Shown in pieces: positions 10,038-17,235 of a DNA stretch of 35,430 nucleotides; within the stretch, counting starts at the first letter, position 1, and each line of letters begins with the position of its first letter. Under the pieces are notes generated by a model. It was not told the DNA's origin, did not search any database, and saw only the letters and a list, made by a program, of their open reading frames with translations. Origin of the DNA: CADEFX01 sp050260355 (GTDB lineage: Bacteria > Pseudomonadota > Alphaproteobacteria > Rhizobiales > Hyphomicrobiaceae); contig JBLNBZ010000140.1 of NCBI GenBank assembly GCA_050260355.1, positions 1-35,430 of the forward strand, in the 5' to 3' direction. The position numbers and the translations under genes are program-made.

Positions 10038-10206
10038 TCGTTGTCTCCCGTCGCGTTTCGTCCCAACCCCACAGGTTGCCGATCCTCGCGCGTCGGATCA
10101 AGCGCAATTGCCGGTTTGTCCGGTACAGTCGCTTACGCCTTCGAGGCCCTGTTGTAGGCGCGGCCTTTCGGTGCGGGCCGATCGGGGCTAAATACGGGCC
10201 AGCTCA

Positions 10207-11433
10207 ATGGCCACGGCTTCAATGGTTCTCGCTCTCGACACGACTGAGGCAACCGGCCCCACGCCGCAGCTTGCCGCCAAACCGAGCCTCGCCGGCCTGG
10301 ACCGGGCCGGCCTGCGCGCGGCTCTTGCCGAGGCTGGGGTGCCCGAGAAGCAGCTCGGCATGCGGGTCGAGCAGCTCTGGAGCTGGATCTACGTGCGGGG
10401 CGCGACGTCCTTCGACGCGATGACCGACGTCTCCAAGCACCTGCGCGCCCGCCTAGCCGAGAGCTTTTCCCTGGCCCGCCCGCACATCGTGACCGAGCAG
10501 CTTTCGGCGGACGGGACTCGCAAATGGCTGCTTCGGCTGCCCTCGCGTGGCCATGAGGCGAGGCCGCCGGAGATCGAGACGGTCTATATCCCCGAGGCCG
10601 ACCGCGGCACGCTATGCGTGTCGAGCCAGGTCGGTTGTACGCTCACCTGCTCGTTCTGCCATACCGGCACGCAGCGTCTCGTGCGCAATCTGGCGGCCGA
10701 GGAGATCGTCGGCCAGATCCTGCTGGCGCGCGATCGCATCGGCGACTGGCCAGGCGCCATGCCTCCTGCGGACGGCGGCATGCTGCCCTCGAGCGAGAAG
10801 AAGATCACCAACATCGTGCTGATGGGCATGGGTGAGCCCCTTTACAACTTCGACAACGTCAAGGCCGCGATGGCGATTGCCGCGGAAGCCAATGGTCTCG
10901 GCTTCTCCAAGCGGCGCATTACGCTGTCGACATCGGGCGTCGTGCCGGAGATCCCGCGATGGGGCGAGGAGACCGGCACCATGCTCGCCATCTCGCTACA
11001 CGCGACGCGCGATGAGCTGCGCAACAAGCTGGTGCCGATCAACCGCAAGTATCCGATCGCCGAGCTGCTCGACGCGTGCCGCGCCTACCCCGGCCTCTCC
11101 AACGCGCGCCGCATCACCTTCGAGTATGTGATGCTCAAAGGCGTCAACGACAGCCCGGCCGATGCACGTGCCCTGGTCAAGCTGCTGGCCCGCATTCCGG
11201 CCAAGATCAACCTCATTCCGTTCAACGCCTGGCCGGGCGCCGGCTACGAATGCTCGGACGATGCGACGATTGCGGCCTTTGCGGCCATCGTGAACAAGGC
11301 GGGCTATGTCAGTCCCGTGCGCACGCCGAGGGGGCGCGACATTCTCGCCGCCTGCGGCCAGCTCCGCTCGGCGAGCGTCAATCTCAGAGCCAGCGAGCGG
11401 GCGCGGCCCACGACGCAGGCATCGGGAGCCTGA
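10207..11433 (+). CDS. rlmN: Dual-specificity rRNA/tRNA adenine-C2 methyltransferase RlmN
   Basis: 408 residues. A radical-SAM methyltransferase that makes m2A2503 in 23S rRNA and m2A37 in some tRNAs. The CX3CX2C iron-sulfur motif is Cys144, Cys148 and Cys151 in 'QVGCTLTCSFCHTG'. The cysteine that assists catalysis (Cys137, 'TLCVSS') and the C-terminal methyl-carrying cysteine (Cys383, 'ILAACGQL') are both present. Family motifs 'VLMGMGEPLYNFDNV', 'RRITLSTSGVVPEIP' and 'ISLHATRDELRN' are intact. The N-terminus carries ~25 extra residues before the conserved 'LDRAGLRAAL' helix, so the true start could be slightly downstream. The small membrane-protein gene that follows starts six bases after its stop and is probably co-transcribed. 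Confidence 0.96.
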   Translation: MATASMVLALDTTEATGPTPQLAAKPSLAGLDRAGLRAALAEAGVPEKQLGMRVEQLWSWIYVRGATSFDAMTDVSKHLRARLAESFSLARPHIVTEQLSADGTRKWLLRLPSRGHEARPPEIETVYIPEADRGTLCVSSQVGCTLTCSFCHTGTQRLVRNLAAEEIVGQILLARDRIGDWPGAMPPADGGMLPSSEKKITNIVLMGMGEPLYNFDNVKAAMAIAAEANGLGFSKRRITLSTSGVVPEIPRWGEETGTMLAISLHATRDELRNKLVPINRKYPIAELLDACRAYPGLSNARRITFEYVMLKGVNDSPADARALVKLLARIPAKINLIPFNAWPGAGYECSDDATIAAFAAIVNKAGYVSPVRTPRGRDILAACGQLRSASVNLRASERARPTTQASGA

Positions 11434-11438
11434 GCGCC

Positions 11439-11870
11439 ATGATCCTGCGCGCCATCGGCCGTCTGATCATGGTGCCGCTGGGGTTTTTGCTCGGCAGCGC
11501 CATGGCTCTGTTCGTTCTCGTCTCGCTCGGCACGGAGCGCATCACGCATGCCATGCAGGGACGCGACCTCGGCAGCGTCGAGTGGGGCGCAGTGTTCGAC
11601 CTTAGCGGACAGGTTGCGGCGCTGGCCTCTACGGCGACTATTGTTCCCGCCCTCCTGCTCGTGATCGTCGGCGAGGTCGCCCGCATACGTTCCTCCGTCT
11701 ACTACATCCTGGGCTGCGGAGCGGCACTTGCGGCCTTCCCGCTGCTGGCGCGGACGGGCTCGCTGCAGAACGGCGACTTCTCCTCGCTCGGCGTCATCTG
11801 GCAGGTCTTTGCTACGGCGGGATTTGCCGGCGGCTTCGTGTATTGGCTGATCGCAGGCCGCAACGCCTGA
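11439..11870 (+). CDS. Small four-helix membrane protein, unknown function
   Basis: 143 residues from the ATG at 11439, only five bases after the rlmN stop, so translational coupling is likely. Four hydrophobic segments are visible (about 8-33, 58-80, 86-105, 116-139). The last one ends 'GFAGGFVYWLIAGRNA', very like the end of the protein encoded at 12371-12841 ('GFVAGWVYWAFAGRRA'), and the third ('SVYYILGCGAALAAF') parallels 'WTYYAMSGIVIALLGF' there. The two are therefore probably paralogues. Inner-membrane location is inferred from hydrophobicity; no enzyme motif is visible. Confidence 0.82.
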   Translation: MILRAIGRLIMVPLGFLLGSAMALFVLVSLGTERITHAMQGRDLGSVEWGAVFDLSGQVAALASTATIVPALLLVIVGEVARIRSSVYYILGCGAALAAFPLLARTGSLQNGDFSSLGVIWQVFATAGFAGGFVYWLIAGRNA

Positions 11871-11979
11871 TGCACGCAATCCATTGCCGGTCCAATTTCG
11901 GATGCGAGCCAGTTGAAGTAGGCGGCGCCCTGGTATCACATGCCGCCGAAAGTCAGCGGCTCGCACTGAGGAGGCACGG

Positions 11980-12201
11980 ATGGCGTTCGTTACCGGAGAC
12001 GTTGTTCCCTGTTCAGGGGAGGAGCATCCCTTCAAGGTGGTCTTCAAGCAGGGCGACGCGATCATCGCCGAGTGGCTGGTCGAGACCAAGGAGGAGGGTG
12101 AAGCCGAGATTATCGAGGCGCTCAAGGGCCTTGTCGATGATGATGAGGACGATGACGACCAGGATGACGATGACGAGGCTGACGACGACCACGACAAGTG
12201 A
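11980..12201 (+). CDS. Small protein with an all-acidic C-terminal tail
   Basis: 73 residues, ATG at 11980 with GAGGAGG eight bases upstream. Residues 1-50 form a compact beta-alpha-looking region ('PFKVVFKQGDAIIAEWLVETKE'-like pattern, then 'EIIEALKGL'). The remaining ~22 residues are almost entirely Asp/Glu, ending in HDK. Such tails often mimic nucleic acid or bind metal or basic proteins. It sits between two paralogous membrane-protein genes but more than 100 bases from each. Function unknown; coding status is well supported by the ribosome site and composition. Confidence 0.75.
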   Translation: MAFVTGDVVPCSGEEHPFKVVFKQGDAIIAEWLVETKEEGEAEIIEALKGLVDDDEDDDDQDDDDEADDDHDK

Positions 12202-12203
12202 CT

Positions 12204-12226
12204 GCGCACACCACTCGATGGTGCGC
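12204..12226 (+). terminator. Weak hairpin after the acidic small protein
   Basis: GCGCAC (12204-12209) and GTGCGC (12221-12226) can pair around an 11-base loop directly after the stop codon, followed by GAAATTTC. The stem is short and the T run poor, so termination here is only possible, not shown. Confidence 0.3.
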
Positions 12227-12370
12227 GAAATTTCAATTGAGCCGCTCGAGTTGGAGTGCTTTGCTTCAAACGCGATGCGATGAAGCTGGATTGAGGACTG
12301 GCGTTATTTCGTCGTGGCGCGGCGCCATCGAATGCTCTAGCGCCGCTGCCGGCAAGCGCAGGAGGGAGCC

Positions 12371-12841
12371 GTGGGCCTGATTGTGCGCGTTCTTGTCGGT
12401 TTCGTGGTGGCAGGCCTTGCCGCGGGTTTGACGACAGCGCTCTTCGTGCATACGCCGGCAGATCTCATCGGTGCGACAGGTTCCTCGGCCGCCGATGATG
12501 GCTGGTCGCAGCTCTGGCTTACGACGCTGGTTGCAGCCACCCAGAGCACGATTTTTTCTGCGCCATTCGCGCTGCTCGCAGCGGCCATCGGCGAGTGGCA
12601 TCGGGTGCGCGATTGGACCTATTACGCCATGTCCGGCATCGTCATAGCGCTCCTGGGGTTTACCGCCGAGTGGCTGAGCGAGGAAACGGGCCAGGGCTGG
12701 TCCGTGGTTAACAGCAATTATCCGCTGATCGCCTTTCTGACGACGGGCTTCGTAGCCGGTTGGGTCTATTGGGCTTTCGCCGGCCGCCGCGCGGGGGTTT
12801 CGCCGGCCCCCACGGCCGGATCCGAGACCCCGGCTGCGTAG
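12371..12841 (+). CDS. Small membrane protein, paralogue of the 11439-11870 product
   Basis: 156 residues from a GTG at 12371 with a good AGGAGGGA site five to ten bases upstream. Four hydrophobic segments (about 5-27, 48-72, 81-98, 117-137) and a polar Pro/Ala-rich tail. The third and fourth segments resemble those of the 143-residue protein encoded 0.5 kb upstream, in particular the ends 'VAGWVYWAFAGRRA' versus 'AGGFVYWLIAGRNA', suggesting a local duplication that has diverged. It has the look of a conserved alphaproteobacterial inner-membrane protein of unknown role; I see no catalytic motif. Confidence 0.78.
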   Translation: MGLIVRVLVGFVVAGLAAGLTTALFVHTPADLIGATGSSAADDGWSQLWLTTLVAATQSTIFSAPFALLAAAIGEWHRVRDWTYYAMSGIVIALLGFTAEWLSEETGQGWSVVNSNYPLIAFLTTGFVAGWVYWAFAGRRAGVSPAPTAGSETPAA

Positions 12842-12889
12842 GGCCCGGCCCCCTGTTCACCACGTTGTGTGCTGTGCGGCGCCGAATTT

Positions 12890-12920
12890 TTTGCTGCAAT
12901 GCACAAAAGCGTGCTAGAAA
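12890..12920 (+). promoter_or_regulatory. Promoter with overlapping TGC palindrome
   Basis: TTGCTG (12891-12896), an 18-base spacer and TAGAAA (12915-12920) make a plausible sigma-70-type promoter about 80 bases before the 195-residue gene. The -35 is embedded in an imperfect palindrome, TTTGCTGCA-A-TGCACAAAA (12890-12908, 7 of 9 positions paired). The TGC-rich shape recalls operators of the polyhydroxyalkanoate regulator PhaR in alphaproteobacteria; this comparison is from memory and unverified. Confidence 0.45.
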
Positions 12921-12998
12921 CTCTTTCAGCCTCAATGTGGGGCCGACAGCGACACCCTTCCCTCTAAGTGCGTCGCTCATGCCCGAGGAGCGGCAGCC

Positions 12999-13586
12999 AT
13001 GTTTGCGTTCGACCTTCAAACGCGATTTGCCAAAGCCTGGTTCGATACGGCGATGACGGGACTGGCCGTCGCCGGATCAATGGGAACGGCGATGGCTCAG
13101 ACGATGGGCGCCTGGGGGACGCGCTCGCAGACCTGGAATGCCTCGGCTGGACCGTTCGGCATCGCACCCTGGTCAATGTTTCCAGCCACGTTACCCGCCA
13201 CTGCGTGGCCCTGGTGCGCCTTCTCGAACCTTCCCGGCAATGGCGCGGGCGCATGGCGCTTTCCCGCCCCCTTCCTCGGCCCCGACTGGATTCAGACCAT
13301 GGGTCTTTCGCCGGCGTCCTGGCCCCTGACGGGACTTCCGTATATGGCCGCCTCCAGCCCGACATGGAATTTTCTCGCCGCCTTCGCTGCCCCGCCGCAG
13401 CGCTATGCGGAAATGTTCTGGCCTGACACGCGCACAGCGACTGACATGGGCTGGCCCCTCATGACGAGCTACCGCACATATGGCGGGCATGCCGCCGCCG
13501 TCCTGTTCAAAGGTTTCGACGCCGCGACCGCATCACATCGGTCATATCTGTGGCCGGACTTCTCGCACGGCTTCTTCAAGCATTAG
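12999..13586 (+). CDS. Trp/Pro-rich protein of unknown function, possibly storage-granule associated
   Basis: 195 residues from the ATG at 12999 with GAGCGGCAGCC upstream. The first ~35 residues are helical ('FAFDLQTRFAKAWFDTAMTG' region, then an Ala/Met/Gly-rich stretch). The rest is unusually rich in Trp, Pro, Phe and Met with repeated 'PxFLGPDW', 'SPASWP', 'SSPTWNF', 'GWPLM' phrases and no recognised catalytic motif. No signal peptide is evident. The short N-terminal helix and the TGC palindrome over its promoter make a link to polyhydroxyalkanoate granules (phasin-like) conceivable, but sequence similarity to phasins is not evident to me. A GC-rich inverted repeat (13595-13601 / 13612-13618) follows the stop. 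Isolated gene; function unknown. Confidence 0.7.
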   Translation: MFAFDLQTRFAKAWFDTAMTGLAVAGSMGTAMAQTMGAWGTRSQTWNASAGPFGIAPWSMFPATLPATAWPWCAFSNLPGNGAGAWRFPAPFLGPDWIQTMGLSPASWPLTGLPYMAASSPTWNFLAAFAAPPQRYAEMFWPDTRTATDMGWPLMTSYRTYGGHAAAVLFKGFDAATASHRSYLWPDFSHGFFKH

Positions 13587-13631
13587 GGATACTTGCCGCG
13601 GGCTCGCGCTGCCGCGGCCTACCCGCAATTG

Positions 13632-13661
13632 AAAAAACCACCGCGCGCTGGCGCGCAGTGG
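13632..13661 (-). terminator. Intrinsic terminator of the Lys/Ala-rich exported protein gene
   Basis: Read on the minus strand, a 10-bp stem (arms 13661-13652 and 13647-13638, one U-G pair) with a CCAG loop is followed at once by six T residues (13637-13632). It lies 36 bases after the stop at 13698. The G-U pair on this strand would be a C-A mismatch on the other, supporting the direction. Confidence 0.85.
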
Positions 13662-13697
13662 CCGGTAGCGGTCGATAGGTTCAGCGCAGCGCCCGGA

Positions 13698-13988
13698 CTA
13701 TTTCGCCTTCTTGGCGGGCGGCGTCGGCTTCTTCTGGCAGTGCGCCTTGCGCTTCGTGCCCTTCTTCGTGGTCGTCTCCTTGTACCACGTGCAGGCGGTA
13801 TTTCCCTTGCACGCAGCCTCTTCGAGGCCCGCACATGGTGAGGGTGTGGTGGCTTTCTTCGCGGCCTTCTTGGCAGGCGTCGCGGCTTTGGCTGCGTCCT
13901 GCGCCATGAGCTGAGTGGCTGCCGTGCCTCCGACGAGCGCGAAGGCCAACGCGGCCGCAGCGGCTTTCAGTCCAAGCGATTTGATCAT
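13698..13988 (-). CDS. Small exported Lys/Ala-rich protein with cysteine cluster
   Basis: 96 residues from the ATG at 13986-13988 with GGGGGA upstream; the longer open frame lacks a ribosome site. Residues 1-29 form a clear signal peptide (Lys, hydrophobic Ala/Leu core, 'QLMAQDA' cleavage region). The mature part has an Ala/Lys low-complexity stretch (PAKKAAKKAT), then a compact segment 'PCAGLEEAACKGNTACTWYK' with three cysteines, a fourth cysteine near the end, and a basic Pro/Lys tail. The Cys pattern suggests disulfides or a metal site in the periplasm. Similar small 'PsiF-like' phosphate-starvation proteins have an analogous layout, but I cannot confirm membership. It has its own terminator 36 bases downstream, so it is monocistronic. 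Confidence 0.75.
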   Translation of the reverse strand: MIKSLGLKAAAAALAFALVGGTAATQLMAQDAAKAATPAKKAAKKATTPSPCAGLEEAACKGNTACTWYKETTTKKGTKRKAHCQKKPTPPAKKAK

Positions 13989-14116
13989 CGGTAATCCCCC
14001 GAATCTATCCCGACGCGCGGACACTAGCACAACGGCCTTCACTTGGTGGAACGGCCTTGAGCTGCATCATTTCGTGCATCGTCAATTCCGCTTGCCACCT
14101 GACTTGCGCCTTTCAT

Positions 14117-14710
14117 CTATCGAGACGACCACGCGATGGCCTGCTCGAGCCGATCGTCACCCCAGAACAGCTCGCTGCCGGATGTGATGAACGTGGGCGC
14201 GCCGAAAATGTGGAGAGCCGCCGCCCTTTCCGTCTGCTGGCGCAAGGCAGACTTTATCTCCGGTGCGTTGCTGCGCTCCAGAAGCCAGCCGGAATCAATG
14301 CCCAGGCCGGACGCGATCTCTGCGAGCACAGCCCTGTCCGCGATGTCGCGCCGCTCCGCGAACTGCGCCTTGAACACCGCGTGCGCGAAGCGCCCTATCC
14401 AACCGTCGGCTTCACCGGCGAGCGCCATGCGCGCCGCGTGCAGCGAATTGACGGGGAACGTGGATGGAAAATTAAATGCAATGCCGCGCTCGGCAGCGAT
14501 GCGCTCCATGTCGCGACGCATGTACCGGCCCTTGTCCGGATAAAGCTGGAATGGAGACGTGTCCCAACCCTGCGCCTTGAAGATGGGGCCGAGCAGAAAC
14601 GGCCGGTGCACGATCTCGACATCTGCGGCAGCCGCCAGCTGCTCGATCCGCATTGCCGACAAGTACGAATAGGTGGAGCCGAAGTCGTACCAGAACTCCA
14701 GCCGTCTCAT
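14117..14710 (-). CDS. 2-hydroxychromene-2-carboxylate isomerase family protein (DsbA-like fold)
   Basis: 197 residues from the ATG at 14708-14710, preceded by GGAGGCG; the open frame extends further upstream, but that part overlaps the small-RNA terminator and is not protein-like. The N-terminus 'LEFWYDFGSTYSYLSAMRI' is diagnostic of the kappa-class GST / HCCA isomerase group, with the glutathione-activating serine at about Ser12. 'VHRPFLLGPIFKAQGW' and the C-terminal 'HIFGAPTFITSGSELFWGDD' followed by RLEQA also match. These enzymes isomerise ring-cleavage intermediates of naphthalene-type degradation with glutathione, but many family members lie outside such pathways, as here. It has no operon partners; the upstream intergenic region carries the candidate small RNA on the same strand. 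Confidence 0.88.
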   Translation of the reverse strand: MRRLEFWYDFGSTYSYLSAMRIEQLAAAADVEIVHRPFLLGPIFKAQGWDTSPFQLYPDKGRYMRRDMERIAAERGIAFNFPSTFPVNSLHAARMALAGEADGWIGRFAHAVFKAQFAERRDIADRAVLAEIASGLGIDSGWLLERSNAPEIKSALRQQTERAAALHIFGAPTFITSGSELFWGDDRLEQAIAWSSR

Positions 14711-14773
14711 GTGCGTCGCCTCCGTCCGGTGATTCAACCGGCAGTCTATCAAGGGCAACGACGCATGCCCGGC

Positions 14774-14825
14774 AAAAAAAACGCCGGCGATCGTCTGCTC
14801 GGGGAACAGCAGAGCGATCACCGGC
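14774..14825 (-). terminator. Intrinsic terminator of the candidate small RNA
   Basis: On the minus strand an 11-bp outer stem (14825-14815 with 14793-14783, one U-G pair), an inner 5-bp stem (14812-14808 with 14799-14795) and loop GUUCCCCG are followed by G and eight T residues (14781-14774). It is the strongest intrinsic terminator in the window and there is no protein gene directly upstream of it on this strand. Confidence 0.88.
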
Positions 14826-14940
14826 CTTTACGCCGCACTACTCTCTGGCACAGCCGCGGAGGGACGGGGGGAACGGCTGCAGCCTTTGCGGCGTCTGAGC
14901 CGACTTCCTGACGGGGGAAGCAGGAAGCCGGCGTCTTCAC
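14774..14940 (-). ncRNA. Candidate structured small RNA with three C-rich loops
   Basis: Read on the minus strand, about 160 bases fold into three hairpins. Stem I pairs 14932-14921 with 14910-14899 (12 pairs including one G-U) around loop CUUCCCCCGU. Stem II: ACGCCGC (14894-14888) pairs with GCGGCGU (14836-14830), enclosing an inner hairpin (14884-14874 with 14856-14847) whose loop is UUCCCCCCGUCCCUCCG. Stem III is a terminator (14825-14774) with loop GUUCCCCG and eight U residues. All three loops share UUCCCC, the type of C-rich loop used by several alphaproteobacterial and Staphylococcus regulatory RNAs to bind purine-rich ribosome sites. Both non-Watson-Crick pairs in stems I and III are G-U on this strand but C-A on the other. 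No convincing promoter was found, so the 5' end (near 14940) is approximate. Confidence 0.72.
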
Positions 14941-15048
14941 ATTCTCTAACGCTGTGACGTGTCTGTTTCCGTCATACCTAAGAAGACGCACGAGCCTGCG
15001 AAAGGTTCATGCGACCAATCGCACTTCTTTCGCCGGCGAGGACTGGGG

Positions 15049-15077
15049 ATGACGCCCTGTCGCGCTCTGCCTATAGT
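15049..15077 (+). promoter_or_regulatory. Candidate argG promoter
   Basis: ATGACG (15049-15054), a 17-base spacer and TATAGT (15072-15077) place a transcription start near 15084, about 30 bases before the argG ATG at 15114. This supports the shorter start, since the ATG at 15009 would lie upstream of the promoter. Confidence 0.5.
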
Positions 15078-15113
15078 GCGCCCGAATTTCGCAAGGTTCT
15101 GGAAGGGCGGGAG

Positions 15114-16349
15114 ATGGTGACCAACCCTGATCTGAGGATAAAGCGCGTCGTGCTTGCCTACTCCGGCGGGCTGGATACGTCCATCATATTGAAATGGCTA
15201 CAGGAAACCTACCGCTGCGAGGTCGTCACGTTCACCGCGGACCTGGGCCAGGGCGAGGAGCTCGAGCCCGCCCGCAGAAAAGCCGAGATGCTCGGCATCA
15301 AGCCGGAGCACATTTTCGTCGAGGACCTGCGCGAGGAGTTCGTTCGCGATTACGTGTTCCCGATGTTCCGCGCCAACGCCCTCTACGAGGGCGTGTACCT
15401 GCTCGGAACCTCGATCGCCAGACCGCTGATCGCGAAGAAGCAGATCGAGATCGCCCGCCAGACCGGAGCCGATGCCGTGGCCCACGGTGCCACCGGCAAG
15501 GGGAACGATCAGGTGCGCTTCGAGCTCACGTACTACGCGCTCGATCCGTCCATCAAGATCATCGCCCCCTGGCGCGAATGGAGCTTCAAGGGCCGCTCCG
15601 AGCTGCTCGACTTCGCCCGCCGGCATCAGATCCCGATCGCCAAGGACAAGGAGGGCGAGGCCCCGTTCTCCGTCGACGCCAACCTGCTGCACTCCTCCTC
15701 AGAGGGCAAGGTGCTGGAGGACCCGGCTGTCGAGGCGCCCAAGATCGTCTATCAGCGCACCATCTCGCCCATGGAGGCGCCCGACAAAGCCACCGACATT
15801 ACCATCGGCTTCCTGCGCGGGGATGCCGTTTCGCTCAACGGCCGCAAGCTGTCGCCGGCCACGCTCCTCGCCGAGCTCAACAAGCTCGGTCACGACAATG
15901 GCATCGGCCGCATCGATCTGGTGGAGAACCGCTTCGTTGGAATGAAGTCGCGCGGCGTCTATGAGACGCCCGGCGGCACCATTCTGCTCGCTGCGCATCG
16001 CGCCATGGAGAGCATCACGCTGGACCGCGGTGCCGCGCACCTCAAGGACGAGCTGATGCCCAGGTACGCCGAGCTCATCTACAACGGCTTCTGGTTCTCG
16101 CCCGAGCGCGAGATGCTGCAGGCGCTGATCGACAAGTCGCAGGAGCATGTCGAGGGCGAGGTGCGGCTCAAGCTCTACAAGGGCAACGTCATCGTCGCCG
16201 GTCGCGAGAGTCCGAAGTCGCTCTACGCGACCGACCTCGTCACGTTCGAGGACGACAAGGGCGCCTACGATCAGAAAGACGCCGCAGGCTTCATCCGCCT
16301 CAACGCACTGCGGCTCAGGACGCTGGCCGTACGCGATCGCAAGAGCTAG
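15114..16349 (+). CDS. argG: Argininosuccinate synthase
   Basis: 411 residues from the ATG at 15114, which has GGGCGGGAG just upstream and follows a promoter-like sequence; the in-frame ATG at 15009 would add 35 residues absent from the family. The enzyme joins citrulline and aspartate with ATP in arginine biosynthesis. The ATP pyrophosphatase loop is residues 15-23 (AYSGGLDTS); 'FTADLGQGEE', 'HGATGKGNDQVRFE' with its citrulline/aspartate-binding residues, 'APWREWSFKGR' and 'LVENRFVGMKSRGVYETPGG' are all intact. The length fits the ~400-residue type-1 enzymes of alphaproteobacteria. It is monocistronic and convergent with the PhyH gene; the candidate small RNA lies upstream on the other strand. 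Confidence 0.97.
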   Translation: MVTNPDLRIKRVVLAYSGGLDTSIILKWLQETYRCEVVTFTADLGQGEELEPARRKAEMLGIKPEHIFVEDLREEFVRDYVFPMFRANALYEGVYLLGTSIARPLIAKKQIEIARQTGADAVAHGATGKGNDQVRFELTYYALDPSIKIIAPWREWSFKGRSELLDFARRHQIPIAKDKEGEAPFSVDANLLHSSSEGKVLEDPAVEAPKIVYQRTISPMEAPDKATDITIGFLRGDAVSLNGRKLSPATLLAELNKLGHDNGIGRIDLVENRFVGMKSRGVYETPGGTILLAAHRAMESITLDRGAAHLKDELMPRYAELIYNGFWFSPEREMLQALIDKSQEHVEGEVRLKLYKGNVIVAGRESPKSLYATDLVTFEDDKGAYDQKDAAGFIRLNALRLRTLAVRDRKS

Positions 16350-16389
16350 AGAGCACCCTCGATCCGCCTCAGGAAGAGCACTGCCGCGC

Positions 16390-16412
16390 TCCGCCCCCCA
16401 ATCAGGGGCGGA
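16390..16412. terminator. Shared hairpin between argG and the PhyH gene
   Basis: TCCGCCCC (16390-16397) pairs with GGGGCGGA (16405-16412) around a 7-base loop that contains the stop codon of the minus-strand gene. It lies 40 bases after argG between convergent genes. No T run follows on either strand, so it is a structural guess. Confidence 0.4.
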
Positions 16413-17235
16413 ACGCCGTCTGGCCCGTGCCGCGGTACAGCACCTTGGCCTGCGCCTCGGTCGTTTGTCGGTGGAAGGCGACGCATTCCGGGTCGAGATC
16501 GGCTTTCGGTCGCGGCTCGGGAGCGAAATGGCCGTGGGAGTCGACGCCGCGGACCAGCGTTGCGCTGTCCTTGGCACCCACAGCCTGGCGCACGTATGTC
16601 GGCACGTAGCGGATGGCGAGGCCGATGCGCCGGTCGTCGGACTGGTTCGGCGCCGAGCCGTGGAACAGCAGCACGTGGTGCAGCGACGCCTCGCCCGGCT
16701 TCAGCTCGGCATAGACCGCCTTCGCCTCATCGACATCGACGGCGATCTCCTGCCCGCGGGTCAGCAGATTGTCCTTGTGGAACGTGTCGGCGTGCGCCAC
16801 CTGTGCCTTGTGCGTGCCGGGGATGAACTTCATGCACCCGGACACCTTGTTGGCGGGAGAGAGCGCAATCCAGGCGGTGCACACATCGGGTGAGGACAGG
16901 CCCCAGTAGGTGGCGTCCTGGTGCCAGGATACGAAACCGGGGTCGCGCGCCTCCTTGATGAAGAAGGACGTGCCCCAGACGAGCAGGTCGGGCCCCAAGA
17001 CGTCCTCGACGGCATCGAGCAGCCGCGGGTGACGCATCAGCTCATTGATCCACGCAAACAGCAGGTGCGACTTGTGCCGCATCTCGCCCTTGATCGGCCC
17101 GCCGGTCTTGGCCTCGTAGGCCTCGAGCTGACCACGACACGCCGCCACCTCGTCCCCCGACAGCACGTCCACCGGAAAATGATAGCCCGTGCTCTTGTAA
17201 GTCTCGACCTCAGCCGCGGTGAGCGCCTTTGGCAT
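16402..17235 (-). CDS. Phytanoyl-CoA dioxygenase (PhyH) family Fe(II)/2-oxoglutarate oxygenase
   Basis: 277 residues from the ATG at 17233-17235, preceded by a strong GGGAGGGAGGA; the longer open frame has no support. It is a double-stranded beta-helix oxygenase. The iron triad is His105-x-Asp107 ('FVSWHQDATYWG') and His192 ('LLFHGSAPNQSDDRR'), with a downstream Arg (about 203-209) to hold 2-oxoglutarate. 'TAWIALSPANKVSGCMKFIPGTH' as a region is typical of the family, which hydroxylates fatty-acyl, osmolyte, phosphonate or secondary-metabolite substrates. No CoA-handling genes are near, so the substrate is open. The gene is monocistronic and ends within a hairpin shared with argG. Confidence 0.9.
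   Translation of the reverse strand: MPKALTAAEVETYKSTGYHFPVDVLSGDEVAACRGQLEAYEAKTGGPIKGEMRHKSHLLFAWINELMRHPRLLDAVEDVLGPDLLVWGTSFFIKEARDPGFVSWHQDATYWGLSSPDVCTAWIALSPANKVSGCMKFIPGTHKAQVAHADTFHKDNLLTRGQEIAVDVDEAKAVYAELKPGEASLHHVLLFHGSAPNQSDDRRIGLAIRYVPTYVRQAVGAKDSATLVRGVDSHGHFAPEPRPKADLDPECVAFHRQTTEAQAKVLYRGTGQTAFRP

Noticed and set aside
14711..14821. N-terminal extension of the isomerase-family protein
   Set aside because: The extension would overlap the intrinsic terminator of the candidate small RNA; the ATG at 14710 has a ribosome site and matches the family N-terminus.
14943..14970. ECF-sigma (GGAAC/CGTT-like) promoter for the candidate small RNA
   Set aside because: GGAAAC and CGTT are present on the minus strand but only 13 bases apart, shorter than the spacing expected for EcfG-type promoters.
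15009..15113. Upstream in-frame ATG for argG, adding 35 residues
   Set aside because: The extension is not found in the family, has no ribosome site and includes the likely promoter; the ATG at 15114 fits better.
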